Source of the DNA: an uncultured Litoreibacter sp.
Lineage (GTDB): Bacteria; Pseudomonadota; Alphaproteobacteria; Rhodobacterales; Rhodobacteraceae
Reading direction: 5' to 3'
DNA: 64,000 nucleotides
NCBI GenBank assembly: GCA_947504205.1
Contig: CANNGL010000004.1
Span: 372,001-436,000 of the forward strand
Shown here in pieces: positions 50,650 to 60,647 of the stretch. The notes beneath the pieces are model-generated. The model worked only from the letters and a program-made list of their open reading frames with translations, made no database searches and was not told where the DNA came from. The translations under genes were made by a program, and so were the position numbers. Position 1 is the first letter of the stretch, and the number at the start of each line of letters is the position of its first letter.

Positions 50650-51408
50650 CTACTCCTTCAGCCCCTTCACGACAGCCTTCGCGCCTTGAAGCATCCAAGT
50701 ATGCTCCGAGGCCACGGCATATGCATTAAACCCGTATTGATCCCAGTCTCGCCCGGCTTCGGCATTTGGCACAAAGGTCATATAGGCCAAACCTTCCTTT
50801 TTCGTGACGGCTCCGACCTTGGTCATGGAGTCGATCAGTTCCTGCGAACTTGTATCGGTTTTGCCAAAGGCCACACTCAGATCGGCTGGCCCCACGAATA
50901 TGCCATCTATGCCATCTGCGGCAGCTATGCCCTCGATATTGTCCACGCCTTCCGGCTCTTCGATCTGGGCGATGATGATCGTCTCGCGGCCAGACTGCTC
51001 CAGAATATCGGCCATCGGACGCGTCGCAAAACCGGCCCAGCGGGTCGAGCCTGCATATCCGCGACCGCCATGACCAAAATGCCCCGCTTTGCCTAACATC
51101 TGCGCCTTTTCGACACTATCAACATGGGGCACGACAACGCCAACGGCCCCTGCATCAAGCGCTTTGAGCAACTCGGACGGCGTTCCATCAGGCACCCGCA
51201 CCAGCAACGGGAAGTCCATAGCTCGTCCAACAGCCAAGCACACATCAAGCGATCTGCGATCAAATCCTGCGTGTTCCGCGTCGAGGATCAAAAAATCCAG
51301 ACCTGACTTTGCCAACACCTCGACCACTTCATGGGCCGGTGTTTTCATAAATGTACCGATCATCCGCTCACCGGCCATGATCCGCGCTTTGAAATCCGAA
51401 TAACCCAT
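50650..51408 (-). CDS. HpcH/HpaI-family aldolase
   Basis: This 252-residue class II aldolase belongs to the 2,4-dihydroxyhept-2-ene-1,7-dioate / macrophomate type. LDFLILDAEHAGFDRRSLDV opens the barrel. GAVGVVVPHVDS, GGRGYAGSTRWAGF and QIEEPEGVDNIEGI (metal-binding Glu) follow, with GIFVGPADLSVAFG near the end. It cleaves a 4-hydroxy-2-oxoacid to pyruvate and an aldehyde; the natural substrate is not clear. It stands alone. Confidence 0.9.
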   Translation of the reverse strand: MGYSDFKARIMAGERMIGTFMKTPAHEVVEVLAKSGLDFLILDAEHAGFDRRSLDVCLAVGRAMDFPLLVRVPDGTPSELLKALDAGAVGVVVPHVDSVEKAQMLGKAGHFGHGGRGYAGSTRWAGFATRPMADILEQSGRETIIIAQIEEPEGVDNIEGIAAADGIDGIFVGPADLSVAFGKTDTSSQELIDSMTKVGAVTKKEGLAYMTFVPNAEAGRDWDQYGFNAYAVASEHTWMLQGAKAVVKGLKE

Positions 51409-51491
51409 TTTGGTCCTCCTATCGGCGTTTTGGCGACCCTATGCGCCATGATCGCCCTCGCCAAGAGGCTGGGTTGCGCTAAACTTGCATC

Positions 51492-52502
51492 ATGGTTCTC
51501 GAATTTCGCCGCCAAGGCATCTACTGCCCCGCAGGAGACTTCTTCATCGACCCGTGGCGCCCTGTCGATCGGGCGTTGATCACACATGGTCACGCCGATC
51601 ATGCCCGCGACGGAATGAAACGCTATCTGGCAACAGAGGCCGCAGCACCCGTGATGCGCCACAGACTTGGCCAGATTGATCTGGAAACAACCCCCTACGG
51701 CCACGAAACCCGAATTGGAGATGCGAAAGTATCGTTTCACCCCGCTGGGCACGTTCCGGGATCAGCCCAAATCCGGGTGGAGGTCGCGGGCGAGGTCTGG
51801 GTCGTATCCGGTGATTACAAAACGGTTGATGACGGATTTTCCGAAGCCTTCGAACCCGTGCCGTGCCACGCGTTTATCACAGAATGCACCTTCGGGCTGC
51901 CTGCCTTCAGTTGGACGCCGCAACAACAAGTGACCGATGAAATCCACGCCTGGTGGGCCAAAAATCAGGCCGAGGGGCGCTTTTCGGTTCTGGGGGCCTA
52001 CGCTCTTGGAAAAGCACAGCGCATTCTGGCCAGCCTCGACGCGTCGATGGGCCCCATCCTGACCCATGGTGCGATCGAAAACACCAATGCGGTTCTACGT
52101 GCGCAAGGGTTGAGCCTGCCGGACACCATCCATGTCACGCCAGACACAAATGCCAAGGATTATCCGGGGGCACTTGTTCTTGCCACACCCGGCGGCATGG
52201 GCGGGCCCTGGATGCGGCGGTTCCCCGGTGCCTCGACAGCCTTTGCCTCGGGTTGGATGGCGCTGCGTGGCGTGCGCCGCCGCCGGTCCGCAGACCGTGG
52301 GTTTGTGATGTCAGATCATGCCGATTGGGAGGGGCTGAATACCGCCATCAAGGCAACAGGCGCCGAACGCATCTTCGTCACCCACGGCTATACGTCCGTG
52401 TTTTCCCGCTGGCTGACCGAACAGGGCTTCGACGCGGGCATCGTCGAGACAGAATTCGAAGGCGAAAACCTCGACCCTGCCGCCGATGAGGTGGTGGAAT
52501 GA
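51492..52502 (+). CDS. Ligase-associated DNA exonuclease (metallo-beta-lactamase fold)
   Basis: This encodes 336 residues of the MBL/beta-CASP-like family that accompanies bacterial ATP-dependent DNA ligases. The HxHxDH metal motif is THGHADHA (about residues 32-39). FHPAGHVPGSAQI and VVSGDYKTVDDGFSEAFEPV follow, with the late histidine in SDHADWEGLN and VTHGYT. It starts 50 bp before the ligase cassette continues, and is likely a DNA end-processing nuclease. Confidence 0.93.
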   Translation: MVLEFRRQGIYCPAGDFFIDPWRPVDRALITHGHADHARDGMKRYLATEAAAPVMRHRLGQIDLETTPYGHETRIGDAKVSFHPAGHVPGSAQIRVEVAGEVWVVSGDYKTVDDGFSEAFEPVPCHAFITECTFGLPAFSWTPQQQVTDEIHAWWAKNQAEGRFSVLGAYALGKAQRILASLDASMGPILTHGAIENTNAVLRAQGLSLPDTIHVTPDTNAKDYPGALVLATPGGMGGPWMRRFPGASTAFASGWMALRGVRRRRSADRGFVMSDHADWEGLNTAIKATGAERIFVTHGYTSVFSRWLTEQGFDAGIVETEFEGENLDPAADEVVE

Positions 52503-52554
52503 ACCGTAAATCACGCGGCACCGGCAGAAACGCCCATCGGCTCGGGACAGCGTC

Positions 52555-54150
52555 ATGAAAGCTTTTGCCACTCTGTTCACATCGCTTGACCAAACGACCA
52601 AGACCAACGCCAAGGTCGCGGCACTCGCCCAGTATTTCCGCACCGCTCCGGACGACGACAAACTCTGGACCATCGCCCTGCTCTCGGGTCGGCGACCCAA
52701 ACGCGGTGTCACAACCACATTGCTGCGGGAATGGGCAGCGGAACGCGCCGGCATCCCACTTTGGCTGTTCGAGGAATGCTACCCCATCGTAGGCGATCTG
52801 TCGGAGACAATCGCGCTGGTGCTTCCCCCGGCTCAACAACAATCAGAGCGCAGTCTGACCGATTGGCTGAGCATCGTGCGTGATTTCGGCAAGCACGACG
52901 TCGCGGTCAAGAAACAGCAAGTGCTCGACGCATGGGATAGCCTGCCTGCGGTCGAGCGTTTCCTGTTTAACAAGCTGATCACGGGTGGACTGCGCATCGG
53001 GGTCTCACAAAAGCTGATGACCCGCGCTCTGGCACAGGCAATCGAGGTGGAAGAGGCCACACTGGCCCACCGGATCATGGGCGACTGGACCCCTGACACA
53101 ACGACATTCGAAGACCTGATCCTGACCGACGATCCCACGGCAGACGCCTCCAAGCCCTACCCGTTTTATCTGGCCTATCAGCTAGAGGACCTCGACGCCC
53201 TTGGTGACCCAAAGGATTGGTCCGCCGAATTCAAATGGGACGGAATCCGAGGTCAACTTATCATTCGCGACGATCAGCACTTCCTCTGGTCGCGCGGCGA
53301 GGAGTTGATCACCGATCGCTTCCCTGAATTTGCACAAGTCCCTGACTTTATTGAGAATGGTACCGTATTCGACGGTGAAATTCTCGCTTGGGATTTCGAC
53401 CAAGATAGCCCTCTCACCTTCAATGCCCTGCAAAAACGCATCGGGCGCAAAACGGTGCCGAAGAAGCTTCTGAAGGAGGCTCCAGCCATTCTCTACGCTT
53501 ATGACGTGTTGGAGTACCAAGGACAGGATGTGCGCAACCAGCCCTATCAGACCCGCCGGACCTATTTGTCAGAACTGATCGGATCCGTCCCCGACACAGC
53601 GCCCTTGCGCCTGTCTGCGACCTTGGAATTCGAGGACTGGCAGACGCTTGCCGATCTGCGCGACACATCACGCGACCGAAACGCCGAAGGACTGATGCTC
53701 AAGAACGCTCAGTCACCTTATCTTGCGGGTCGCAAAAAGGGCGATTGGTGGAAGTGGAAAGTCGATCCGCTGACGATCGACGCCGTGATGATCTATGCGC
53801 AGGCCGGGTCTGGCCGGCGCGCGAACCTGTTTACCGATTTCACCTTCGCCGTCTGGAACGGCAATCAATTGGTCCCCTTCGCAAAGGCCTATTCGGGCCT
53901 GACGGATGCAGAGTTTCGCAAAATCACCGCTTGGGTGCGCAAAAACACGCAAGAACGCTTTGGCCCGGTGCGCTCCGTCAAACCGCAACACGTGTTCGAG
54001 ATCGCATTTGAAGGCATTCAATCCTCGCCCCGGCATAAATCAGGCGTCGCCCTGCGCTTCCCGCGCATGTCCCGCTGGCGCCACGACAAACCGATTTCAG
54101 AGGCGAACACGCTGGACGATCTCAAAGCCATGCTTGAGACGTATGGATGA
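52555..54150 (+). CDS. ATP-dependent DNA ligase
   Basis: This encodes 531 residues. An N-terminal domain (about 1-190) precedes the adenylation domain, with nucleotide-binding lysine in EFKWDGIRGQL (motif I, about residue 224). Other motifs are VFDGEILAW, EGLMLKN, and WWKWKVDPLTIDAV (motif V). The OB-fold follows. It is an LHR-cluster type ligase that in other bacteria is accompanied by exonuclease, Lhr helicase and a phosphoesterase; only the exonuclease is next to it here. Confidence 0.94.
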   Translation: MKAFATLFTSLDQTTKTNAKVAALAQYFRTAPDDDKLWTIALLSGRRPKRGVTTTLLREWAAERAGIPLWLFEECYPIVGDLSETIALVLPPAQQQSERSLTDWLSIVRDFGKHDVAVKKQQVLDAWDSLPAVERFLFNKLITGGLRIGVSQKLMTRALAQAIEVEEATLAHRIMGDWTPDTTTFEDLILTDDPTADASKPYPFYLAYQLEDLDALGDPKDWSAEFKWDGIRGQLIIRDDQHFLWSRGEELITDRFPEFAQVPDFIENGTVFDGEILAWDFDQDSPLTFNALQKRIGRKTVPKKLLKEAPAILYAYDVLEYQGQDVRNQPYQTRRTYLSELIGSVPDTAPLRLSATLEFEDWQTLADLRDTSRDRNAEGLMLKNAQSPYLAGRKKGDWWKWKVDPLTIDAVMIYAQAGSGRRANLFTDFTFAVWNGNQLVPFAKAYSGLTDAEFRKITAWVRKNTQERFGPVRSVKPQHVFEIAFEGIQSSPRHKSGVALRFPRMSRWRHDKPISEANTLDDLKAMLETYG

Positions 54151-54219
54151 ATATCCAACTCAAAAATTTGTAGATTTTGGACATGGCGTGTTTCGCAGAG
54201 CCAAGCTAATTTGACGCCC

Positions 54220-55092
54220 ATGTTACCTGTTTCCGCTCCACCCAGAAAAGCCTCGTCGCCAAAGCAAAAGGCTCCTCAAGGTGCGGTGGACAGCCATGTT
54301 CATATTCTGGCCGCCCCTGATGAATTTCCACTCTGGGACAAGCGTGTGGAAGACCCGGCAGAGGGTCTCAGAATGGACGACTTTCTCAACCATCACAAAA
54401 TCCAGTGCGACACGCTTGGCTTCTCCCGGACGGTCGTCGTGCACTCCATCCTCTATGGGGCCGACAACACCGTCACTTCGGAAGCCATCAGCCGTCTCGG
54501 CGATCAGGCCCGCGGCATCGGATTGGTCGAAGACGGCGCGCCCGAAGTAGCGCTGGATACGCTTGCAGCCAGTAATATCAAGGGGATACGCCTGAATTAC
54601 GTCCATGGCGGCGTCCTGACATGGGATGGAGCCACTGCACTTGCGCCCGCACTGAATGACCGCGACATGCATATCCAGATGCTGGTTCACAGCCATCTGC
54701 ATATCGAAGAGCTTGCCGCAGATATTCGCGCCTGCCCCGTCCCGGTGGTCCTTGATCATCTGGCTTGGCCGGATCTGAGCCTCGGTGTTGAGGAACCCGG
54801 CTTCCAAACCCTGATTTCGCTGGTTGCGGAGGGGCATGCCTATGTCAAACTCTCGGGCCTGTATCGCGTCAGCAACGCGCCCTATACGCCGGCCGATGAA
54901 TTTGTCGCGGCTTTGGTGGGCGCAAACCCTGACCGCTGTCTTTGGGGGTCCGATTTTCCCTATATCATGCTCGCAGATGCCCAGATGCCGGATGCCGGGC
55001 TGTTGCTCGACCGCTTCCACGAAGTTGTCACGGGCCAAGATGACAGACAAACCATCCTCCTGGATGCTCCGGTTGCGCTCTACGGGTTCTGA
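54220..55092 (+). CDS. Amidohydrolase-2 family protein (PDC-lactonase-like)
   Basis: This 290-residue TIM-barrel hydrolase has metal-site HxH in VDSHVHIL (about 23-30), a later DHLAWPD with an active-site histidine, and the C-terminal LWGSDFPY aspartate. The pattern is that of 2-pyrone-4,6-dicarboxylate lactonase (LigI) and related sugar-lactonases. I infer lactone hydrolysis but not which lactone. The ATG at 54220 is chosen; the TTG at 54211 is weaker. There is little Shine-Dalgarno. Confidence 0.85.
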   Translation: MLPVSAPPRKASSPKQKAPQGAVDSHVHILAAPDEFPLWDKRVEDPAEGLRMDDFLNHHKIQCDTLGFSRTVVVHSILYGADNTVTSEAISRLGDQARGIGLVEDGAPEVALDTLAASNIKGIRLNYVHGGVLTWDGATALAPALNDRDMHIQMLVHSHLHIEELAADIRACPVPVVLDHLAWPDLSLGVEEPGFQTLISLVAEGHAYVKLSGLYRVSNAPYTPADEFVAALVGANPDRCLWGSDFPYIMLADAQMPDAGLLLDRFHEVVTGQDDRQTILLDAPVALYGF

Positions 55093-55156
55093 CGTGACGT
55101 CTCGCTTGCCTTGGGCCGCTCAGCCGACAAGGTGAGCCCGGAAAAGGAGCTTGCCC

Positions 55157-55453
55157 ATGCCACATGTTATCGCCGACTTCATCGCCAATCTCGACGATAA
55201 GGCGCGTTCGGGCATCAAGGGCAACGTCATCCTCGACATAAAGGATCATGGCCGGGTGCATCTCGACGAGACCGGCGCCCGCGAAGCCACCGACGAGGAT
55301 CAGACCGACCTTGTGATGAAGGGCAGCGAAGCGCTCTTTCGCAATATCCTGTCAGGTGACCAGAACCCGGTGACAGCCGTCATGACGGGCAAGCTGAAGA
55401 TCGACGGCAACCCGATGCGCGCACTAAAAGTCAGCGAAATTCTGACAGCCTAA
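55157..55453 (+). CDS. SCP2 sterol-binding domain protein
   Basis: This 98-residue protein has a single SCP2 lipid-binding domain: VILDIKDHGRVHLDETGARE, DLVMKGSEALFRNILSGDQN, then VTAVMTGKLKIDGNPMRALK. SCP2 domains bind fatty acyl groups or sterols in a hydrophobic tunnel. The ATG at 55157 follows AAGGAG at good spacing. Confidence 0.93.
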   Translation: MPHVIADFIANLDDKARSGIKGNVILDIKDHGRVHLDETGAREATDEDQTDLVMKGSEALFRNILSGDQNPVTAVMTGKLKIDGNPMRALKVSEILTA

Positions 55454-55463
55454 ACCAAGTCGC

Positions 55464-56243
55464 TCAGGCAGATTGCTTCATGACTGATGTGTTCTTCTGC
55501 GCGCGCCATTGATGGACCGCCTGTCCAAATGCCGAAAACAGGGGTCGGGACACCGGGTCCTGAGCCGCGCAATATTCCGGATGCCATTGAACTGACAGGG
55601 AAAATCCAGGGGCATCCTTGATGTAGATCGCCTCAGGCGTGCCATCAGGTGCCCATCCGTCAATCACAATGCGGTCGCCGGGTTCCTTGATACCCTGACC
55701 GTGCAGCGTATTGGTCATCACCGTCGTATCGCCCATCAACGCCTTGAAGGGCCCCGCTTCGGAGAACCGTACTTCGTGGCGTAGCGCAAACTTCTCCTCG
55801 ATGGTGCCGTCAGGCGGCATCCGATGGTTCATGCGCCCCGGCAAATCCCTGATTTCAGGATAGAGCGTGCCACCCATCGCAACATTCACCTCCTGAAAGC
55901 CACGGCAGACGCCCAGAAAGGGCAATCCCGTCGCCACACAGTTGCGGATCAAGGGCAGCACCACCCGGTCGCGCGCGCGATCAAAAGCACCATGCGCCTC
56001 GGTTGGGTCTTCGCCGTATTCTTCAGGATGAACATTCGGCCGCCCGCCGGTAAACAGGAAGCCGTCGCAATTGGCCATCAGGTCTTCGACCTGCACCAGA
56101 TCCGGGTCAGTCGGGACAATCATCGGCATCGCCCCGCAGACCTCTGCCACGGCTTCAGAGTTCATGCGCCCGCCCGCATGGGTTGGGTATTCGTCATTCA
56201 TCAGATAGAAATTTCCGATAATGCCGATAACAGGCCGCGCCAT
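55464..56243 (-). CDS. Gamma-glutamyl hydrolase-type glutamine amidotransferase (PuuD-like)
   Basis: This 259-residue class I GATase-like peptidase (C26) has a nucleophile cysteine in LPFLGVCRGFQEVNVAMGGT (about residue 114). The catalytic histidine lies in SVQWHPEY (about residue 225), with the glutamate following. DGFLFTGGRPNVHPEEY is the oxyanion region. PuuD hydrolyses gamma-glutamyl-GABA in putrescine breakdown; no other puu genes are nearby. The ATG at 56243 is preferred over the longer frame. Confidence 0.9.
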   Translation of the reverse strand: MARPVIGIIGNFYLMNDEYPTHAGGRMNSEAVAEVCGAMPMIVPTDPDLVQVEDLMANCDGFLFTGGRPNVHPEEYGEDPTEAHGAFDRARDRVVLPLIRNCVATGLPFLGVCRGFQEVNVAMGGTLYPEIRDLPGRMNHRMPPDGTIEEKFALRHEVRFSEAGPFKALMGDTTVMTNTLHGQGIKEPGDRIVIDGWAPDGTPEAIYIKDAPGFSLSVQWHPEYCAAQDPVSRPLFSAFGQAVHQWRAQKNTSVMKQSA

Positions 56244-56345
56244 AACAATACCTTCAGTCCATGTCCCCTGCCCGCGAGATAGCACAAGACGCGGGCAGGA
56301 CACTAGCTTTCAGACGCACAAATGATGTGCGTGGGGTGACGCGTT

Positions 56346-58484
56346 CTAGCTGGCCTTCAGCTCCAACCGCCGCTGATGCAGCACGGGCTCGGTGTATCCC
56401 GATGGCTGAACACGGCCCTTGAACACCAGATCACACGCCGCCTGAAAGGCTATTCCGTCAAATCCGGGCGCCATCGGCTGATAGCTCGGATCACTGGCAT
56501 TCTGCGCATCCACAACCGCCGCCATTTTGCGCATCGCCGCCATCACGTCCTGCGACGAGATCACGTCATGGTGCATCCAGTTGGCAATGTGCTGCGCTGA
56601 AATCCGGCAGGTTGCCCGGTCTTCCATCAGACCCACATCGTTGATGTCGGGCACTTTCGAGCAGCCCACCCCGTGATCCACCCAGCGCACAACATATCCC
56701 AGAATACCTTGGGCGTTGTTCTCGACCTCGCGGTTGATCTGGGCATCGCTCCATTTCCGGTATGCCGCCAGCGGGATATCAAGGATCGTATCCACATAGG
56801 CCCGGCGACCACCGGCTTTCAAACGGTCCTGAACCGCAAAGACATCGACCTTGTGATAATGCAGCGCGTGCAGTGTTGCGGCGGTCGGGCTTGGCACCCA
56901 AGCACAATTCGCACCGGCCTTCGGATGCTCGATCTTTTGCTCCAGCATCGCGGCCATCTGGTCGGGCATCGCCCACATGCCTTTGCCGATCTGAGCACGC
57001 TCCTGCAGACCACATTCCAGCCCGATATCGACGTTCTGGTTTTCGTAACCATTGATCCAGGCTTTGCGCTTGATGAAATCCTTACGGCTGAACGGCCCCG
57101 CCTCCATCGAGGTGTGAATTTCATCGCCCGTGCGATCCAGAAATCCGGTATTGATGAACGCCACGCGGGACTTGGCAGCCCGGATACATTCTTTGAGGTT
57201 CACCGAGGTGCGGCGTTCCTCGTCCATGATACCGATCTTCACCGTATTGCGCGGCAGCCCCAGAATGTCCTCGACCATGTCGAATGTTTCGACAGCAAAG
57301 GCCACCTCTTCGGGTCCGTGCATCTTCGGCTTCACCACATAGACCGATCCCGCCACGGAATTTCCGCTCTCGCGCTTGAGATCATGCATGGCGATCATCA
57401 CGGTGACCAAGGCGTCCATCAGCCCCTCAAAGGTCTCATTGCCCTCGGCATCCAGAATCGCCGGGTTCGTCATCAGATGACCGACATTGCGGATCAACAT
57501 CAGCGCCCGCCCCTTGATGACGCGATCAGAGCCATCCGGCCCCACGAAAGTGCGATCCTCGCTCAAGCGCCGGGTGATCTTCTCTCCGGCTTTGGTCAAT
57601 TCCGCAGTCAGATCACCCTTCATCAGACCCAGCCAGTTCGAATAGGCCACAACCTTGTCCTCGGCATCCACACATGCCACGGAATCTTCGCAATCCATGA
57701 TGGCTGACATCGCGCTCTCCAGCACAACATCCGCAAGCCCCGCCTGGTCGCGGCTACCAATCGGATGAGCGCGGTCGAAAATCAGCTCGACATGCAGCCC
57801 GTTATTGACCAGCAACACGGCGTCCGGTGCCTTTGGGTCACCCCGGTATCCTGCAAATTTCTCTGGCTGAACAAGAGGTTGATCGTCAATCAGCAACGCA
57901 TCATTATGGATGTGATACCGCCGCGCATCTGCATGCGATGTGCCTTCAATCGGAAACGCCTCATCCAGAAAGACCCGCGCCCGCGCCACAACACGCGCGC
58001 CGCGGCCCCGATCATACCCGCCACTTGGTGGCGCGCTTCCCATCGCATCGGTGCCGTAAAACCCGTCATAGAGCGAGCCCCAACGCGCATTCGCGGCGTT
58101 CAGCGCGTATCTTGCATTGGTGATCGGAACGACAAGCTGCGGCCCCGGAACTTCGGCGATCTCAGGGTCGACATTGGCCGTATCGATTTCGAAAGCATCT
58201 CCCTCCGGCAGCAGATACCCGATCTCTGTCAGGAAGGCTTTATAAGCTTCGTGATCATGGGGTGTGCCGCGCCGTTCCACATGCCACGCATCGATCTGCT
58301 CCTGTATCTTGTCGCGCTTGTCGAGCAGCTCGCGGTTCTTGGGCGCCAAGTCAGCGGTGATCTTGGCCAGACCCGCCCAAAACGCGTCAGGGCTCACATC
58401 TGTCCCGGGCAATGCTTCGGTTTCGATGAAATCCACCAATTCGGCCGCCACATGCAAGCCGTCCCTGATCTGCCTGTCACTCAT
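56346..58484 (-). CDS. glcB: Malate synthase G
   Basis: This 712-residue enzyme condenses glyoxylate with acetyl-CoA to malate. The length fits isoform G rather than A. Diagnostic blocks are [16 protein letters not shown] (metal-site Glu/Asp), [30 protein letters not shown] and [18 protein letters not shown]. The C-terminal catalytic aspartate is near [16 protein letters not shown]. No glycolate oxidase or isocitrate lyase genes are adjacent. Start at 58484 ([15 protein letters not shown]) with GGGGAGAGC upstream. Confidence 0.96.
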   Translation of the reverse strand: MSDRQIRDGLHVAAELVDFIETEALPGTDVSPDAFWAGLAKITADLAPKNRELLDKRDKIQEQIDAWHVERRGTPHDHEAYKAFLTEIGYLLPEGDAFEIDTANVDPEIAEVPGPQLVVPITNARYALNAANARWGSLYDGFYGTDAMGSAPPSGGYDRGRGARVVARARVFLDEAFPIEGTSHADARRYHIHNDALLIDDQPLVQPEKFAGYRGDPKAPDAVLLVNNGLHVELIFDRAHPIGSRDQAGLADVVLESAMSAIMDCEDSVACVDAEDKVVAYSNWLGLMKGDLTAELTKAGEKITRRLSEDRTFVGPDGSDRVIKGRALMLIRNVGHLMTNPAILDAEGNETFEGLMDALVTVMIAMHDLKRESGNSVAGSVYVVKPKMHGPEEVAFAVETFDMVEDILGLPRNTVKIGIMDEERRTSVNLKECIRAAKSRVAFINTGFLDRTGDEIHTSMEAGPFSRKDFIKRKAWINGYENQNVDIGLECGLQERAQIGKGMWAMPDQMAAMLEQKIEHPKAGANCAWVPSPTAATLHALHYHKVDVFAVQDRLKAGGRRAYVDTILDIPLAAYRKWSDAQINREVENNAQGILGYVVRWVDHGVGCSKVPDINDVGLMEDRATCRISAQHIANWMHHDVISSQDVMAAMRKMAAVVDAQNASDPSYQPMAPGFDGIAFQAACDLVFKGRVQPSGYTEPVLHQRRLELKAS

Positions 58485-58583
58485 ATCGTCTGCTCTCCCC
58501 TGATGGTGCACATTGGTATGCCGCGCACAAAGACGAATGCGTAGGTAGGGGATATGCCGGTCAGAGGCAACTCTGACTGCGAC

Positions 58584-58754
58584 CTATCTGGAAACGTCGC
58601 GCTCAATGGGTGCTGCGCCCGCGCGCTTGCAGCGCTCCGAGCAATATCTGACCTGTTCCCAGTCCCGCGCCCATTTCTTGCGCCAGGCAAAGGGCAGCCC
58701 GCAGCTTTTGCAGATTTTTTGTGGCAAATCGCCCTTTTTGCGATGCTTTGCCAT
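58584..58754 (-). CDS. DUF2256 mini-protein
   Basis: This 56-residue protein begins [20 protein letters not shown] and continues [20 protein letters not shown]. Four cysteines (C15, C18, C38, C42) form a CxxC...CxxxC zinc-ribbon-like pattern. DUF2256 members are very short, basic and of unknown function. I recall them beside photolyase/cryptochrome genes. Its ATG overlaps the photolyase stop by one base (TGATG), giving tight coupling. Confidence 0.88.
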   Translation of the reverse strand: MAKHRKKGDLPQKICKSCGLPFAWRKKWARDWEQVRYCSERCKRAGAAPIERDVSR

Positions 58755-60283
58755 CAGAGGTCGAACTTCATCTGGCCGTCTGACGGGGGCGAACGCCGTA
58801 CGGGTTTGCGCTTCACCCTGTCATTGACGAACCGCCGATCCTTGCGACTGGCGTGCTTTTCCACGATCCGCGCGGCTTCACTGCGAAAGTCCTCGCCCTT
58901 GCGCACGGCCCAGACCGCGTCCCGCGCGGCTTTGGCTGCGGCCTTCACGTCAACGATCGGCTCGGGATAACCACGGCCAAGCAGCCGCCCGGCCCCCTCC
59001 CAACGCCAGGGTTCCTGCAGATATGTGTCAGGCACATCGGCAAGCTCCGGACACCAGCGGCGGGTGAACACACCTGTCGGATCCTGATCCGTGCCTTGCT
59101 TCACCGGGTTGTAGATCCGCACCGTATTCATGCCGGTCGTGCCCGATTGCATCTGAACCTGGCTCCAGTGAATGCCCGGCTCATAATCCGTAAACAGCCG
59201 TGCCAGCACAGGACCATGGCTGCGCCAGTCCAACCAAAGATGGTAGGAAGCAACCGCCGTGACCATCGCGCGCATCCTGAAATTCAGCCAACCGGTGGCC
59301 CGGCAAAATCGCATGCAGGCGTCAAGGAAGGGCAACCCTGTTTCACCGTGGCTCCACGCGTGCAATCTTGCCGGATCACTTTCGCTGGGGCGCAGCCCCT
59401 CATAGGCGATATGCAGGCATCTGGCCTCCATCTGTGGCTCGTCCTCAAGCTTCTGGATAAAGTGGTCGCGCCACGCGAGCCGTGCTTCGAACGAGCGCAT
59501 CGACCCGATCCAGCCGGTCTTAGTGCCAGCGACCTCCGCCTTGCGCGCCGCTGCCGCTTGCGCCACTTCCCGAACGGACAATGCCCCCGCGGCCAGATAC
59601 GGGCTGAGCCGAGAACAGGCCCATTCTCCCTCGACCGGTGAGGACATTGCCTTGCGATAGGTTTGACCGCGCTCGGTCAAAAACCCACCCATCAGTGACA
59701 AAGCCGCCTCGCGCCCGCCGATTTGGCGCTCTGGACAAGGGTCTGAATTCATTTGCAAATCAGGCAACTCCCCCGGAGAGACACCATGCGGCTTGAGCGC
59801 GGCAGGCGCAGTGATCTGCGGACGATTCATGAACTGATCGCGCGTGCGCGCCCACTTATCGCGGGTTTTCAGGCGCCTCACGACGCCTGATCCCGGCACC
59901 TCTTGCCACCGTAAGCCTTGCGCCTGCGCCCAAGCCTTGACCTTCAGGTCACGCTGATATGTCCAAAGATTTCCGGTCTCTTCATGCGACATCAAATGCA
60001 AAGCGCCGGTCTCGGTTTGAAGTTGGGCAAGTATCTCGACCGCATCGCCCTTTCGGATGACCAATGGCGCGCCAAGATTTGAAAATTGGCGGGATAGCTC
60101 CGCTAAACACTCGCGAATGAACAACCACTGGCGCTCGGATGTATCCGACAACGCCCAGTAGTCCGGCTCGACAATATAGACAGGGACAATGACATCAGCC
60201 GCCTCTCGCGCAATCGCGAGGGCGGCCTGATCTTCCAAACGTAAATCGCGTTTTAGCCAGAGCAGTGCGGTGGTGTCAGACAT
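58754..60283 (-). CDS. Cryptochrome/photolyase-family protein
   Basis: This encodes 509 residues. The N-terminal antenna domain starts [20 protein letters not shown]. The C-terminal FAD domain contains [20 protein letters not shown] (about 225-244), [20 protein letters not shown], and [20 protein letters not shown] (about 322-341). The ending is Lys/Arg-rich. It repairs UV-induced pyrimidine dimers in light or acts as a photosensor; the subtype is not resolved. It is coupled to DUF2256. Confidence 0.9.
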   Translation of the reverse strand: MSDTTALLWLKRDLRLEDQAALAIAREAADVIVPVYIVEPDYWALSDTSERQWLFIRECLAELSRQFSNLGAPLVIRKGDAVEILAQLQTETGALHLMSHEETGNLWTYQRDLKVKAWAQAQGLRWQEVPGSGVVRRLKTRDKWARTRDQFMNRPQITAPAALKPHGVSPGELPDLQMNSDPCPERQIGGREAALSLMGGFLTERGQTYRKAMSSPVEGEWACSRLSPYLAAGALSVREVAQAAAARKAEVAGTKTGWIGSMRSFEARLAWRDHFIQKLEDEPQMEARCLHIAYEGLRPSESDPARLHAWSHGETGLPFLDACMRFCRATGWLNFRMRAMVTAVASYHLWLDWRSHGPVLARLFTDYEPGIHWSQVQMQSGTTGMNTVRIYNPVKQGTDQDPTGVFTRRWCPELADVPDTYLQEPWRWEGAGRLLGRGYPEPIVDVKAAAKAARDAVWAVRKGEDFRSEAARIVEKHASRKDRRFVNDRVKRKPVRRSPPSDGQMKFDL

Positions 60284-60332
60284 GACCTAGACCTAGACGG
60301 TCGGCCTTCCGCAACAAGGCTCCGACGCTAAT

Positions 60333-60533
60333 TTACTCGTCCACCGTCGCGGCGGCGCCTGTGCGGCCATCAATCTGCAATGCAGCGCCCTCCGGCTCAC
60401 CGCCTTGGTAGACCACCCAAGCCACCAGACCTACGGACAGGATTGCCGCAAACAGGACAGCGATGGTGATCCCCGACAGGGCCGGTCTGTGATTATGAGC
60501 TTGGCGTTCAACATTGGTGTCTGGAGCAGACAT
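60333..60533 (-). CDS. Small single-pass membrane protein
   Basis: This encodes 66 residues with one membrane helix (GITIAVLFAAILSVGLVAWV), an N-terminal polar head rich in His/Asn, and a short C-terminal tail. No family recognised. AGGAGGTC gives a strong Shine-Dalgarno for the ATG at 60533; the longer frame upstream is antisense to pepN. It lies upstream of, and in the same direction as, the photolyase gene. Confidence 0.75.
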   Translation of the reverse strand: MSAPDTNVERQAHNHRPALSGITIAVLFAAILSVGLVAWVVYQGGEPEGAALQIDGRTGAAATVDE

Positions 60534-60647
60534 CAGATGACCTCCTAAATTTTTACAGTGTTTTAGGCGCACGGCATTGCCGCCGCCCGTTCGGAGACCT
60601 AACGTATGAGACTGTTCTTTGGTTCCATCACACGGGAAATCCGGTCC

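Noticed and set aside
56673-57707. 344-residue frame antisense to glcB
   Set aside because: Malate synthase G on the other strand is certain.
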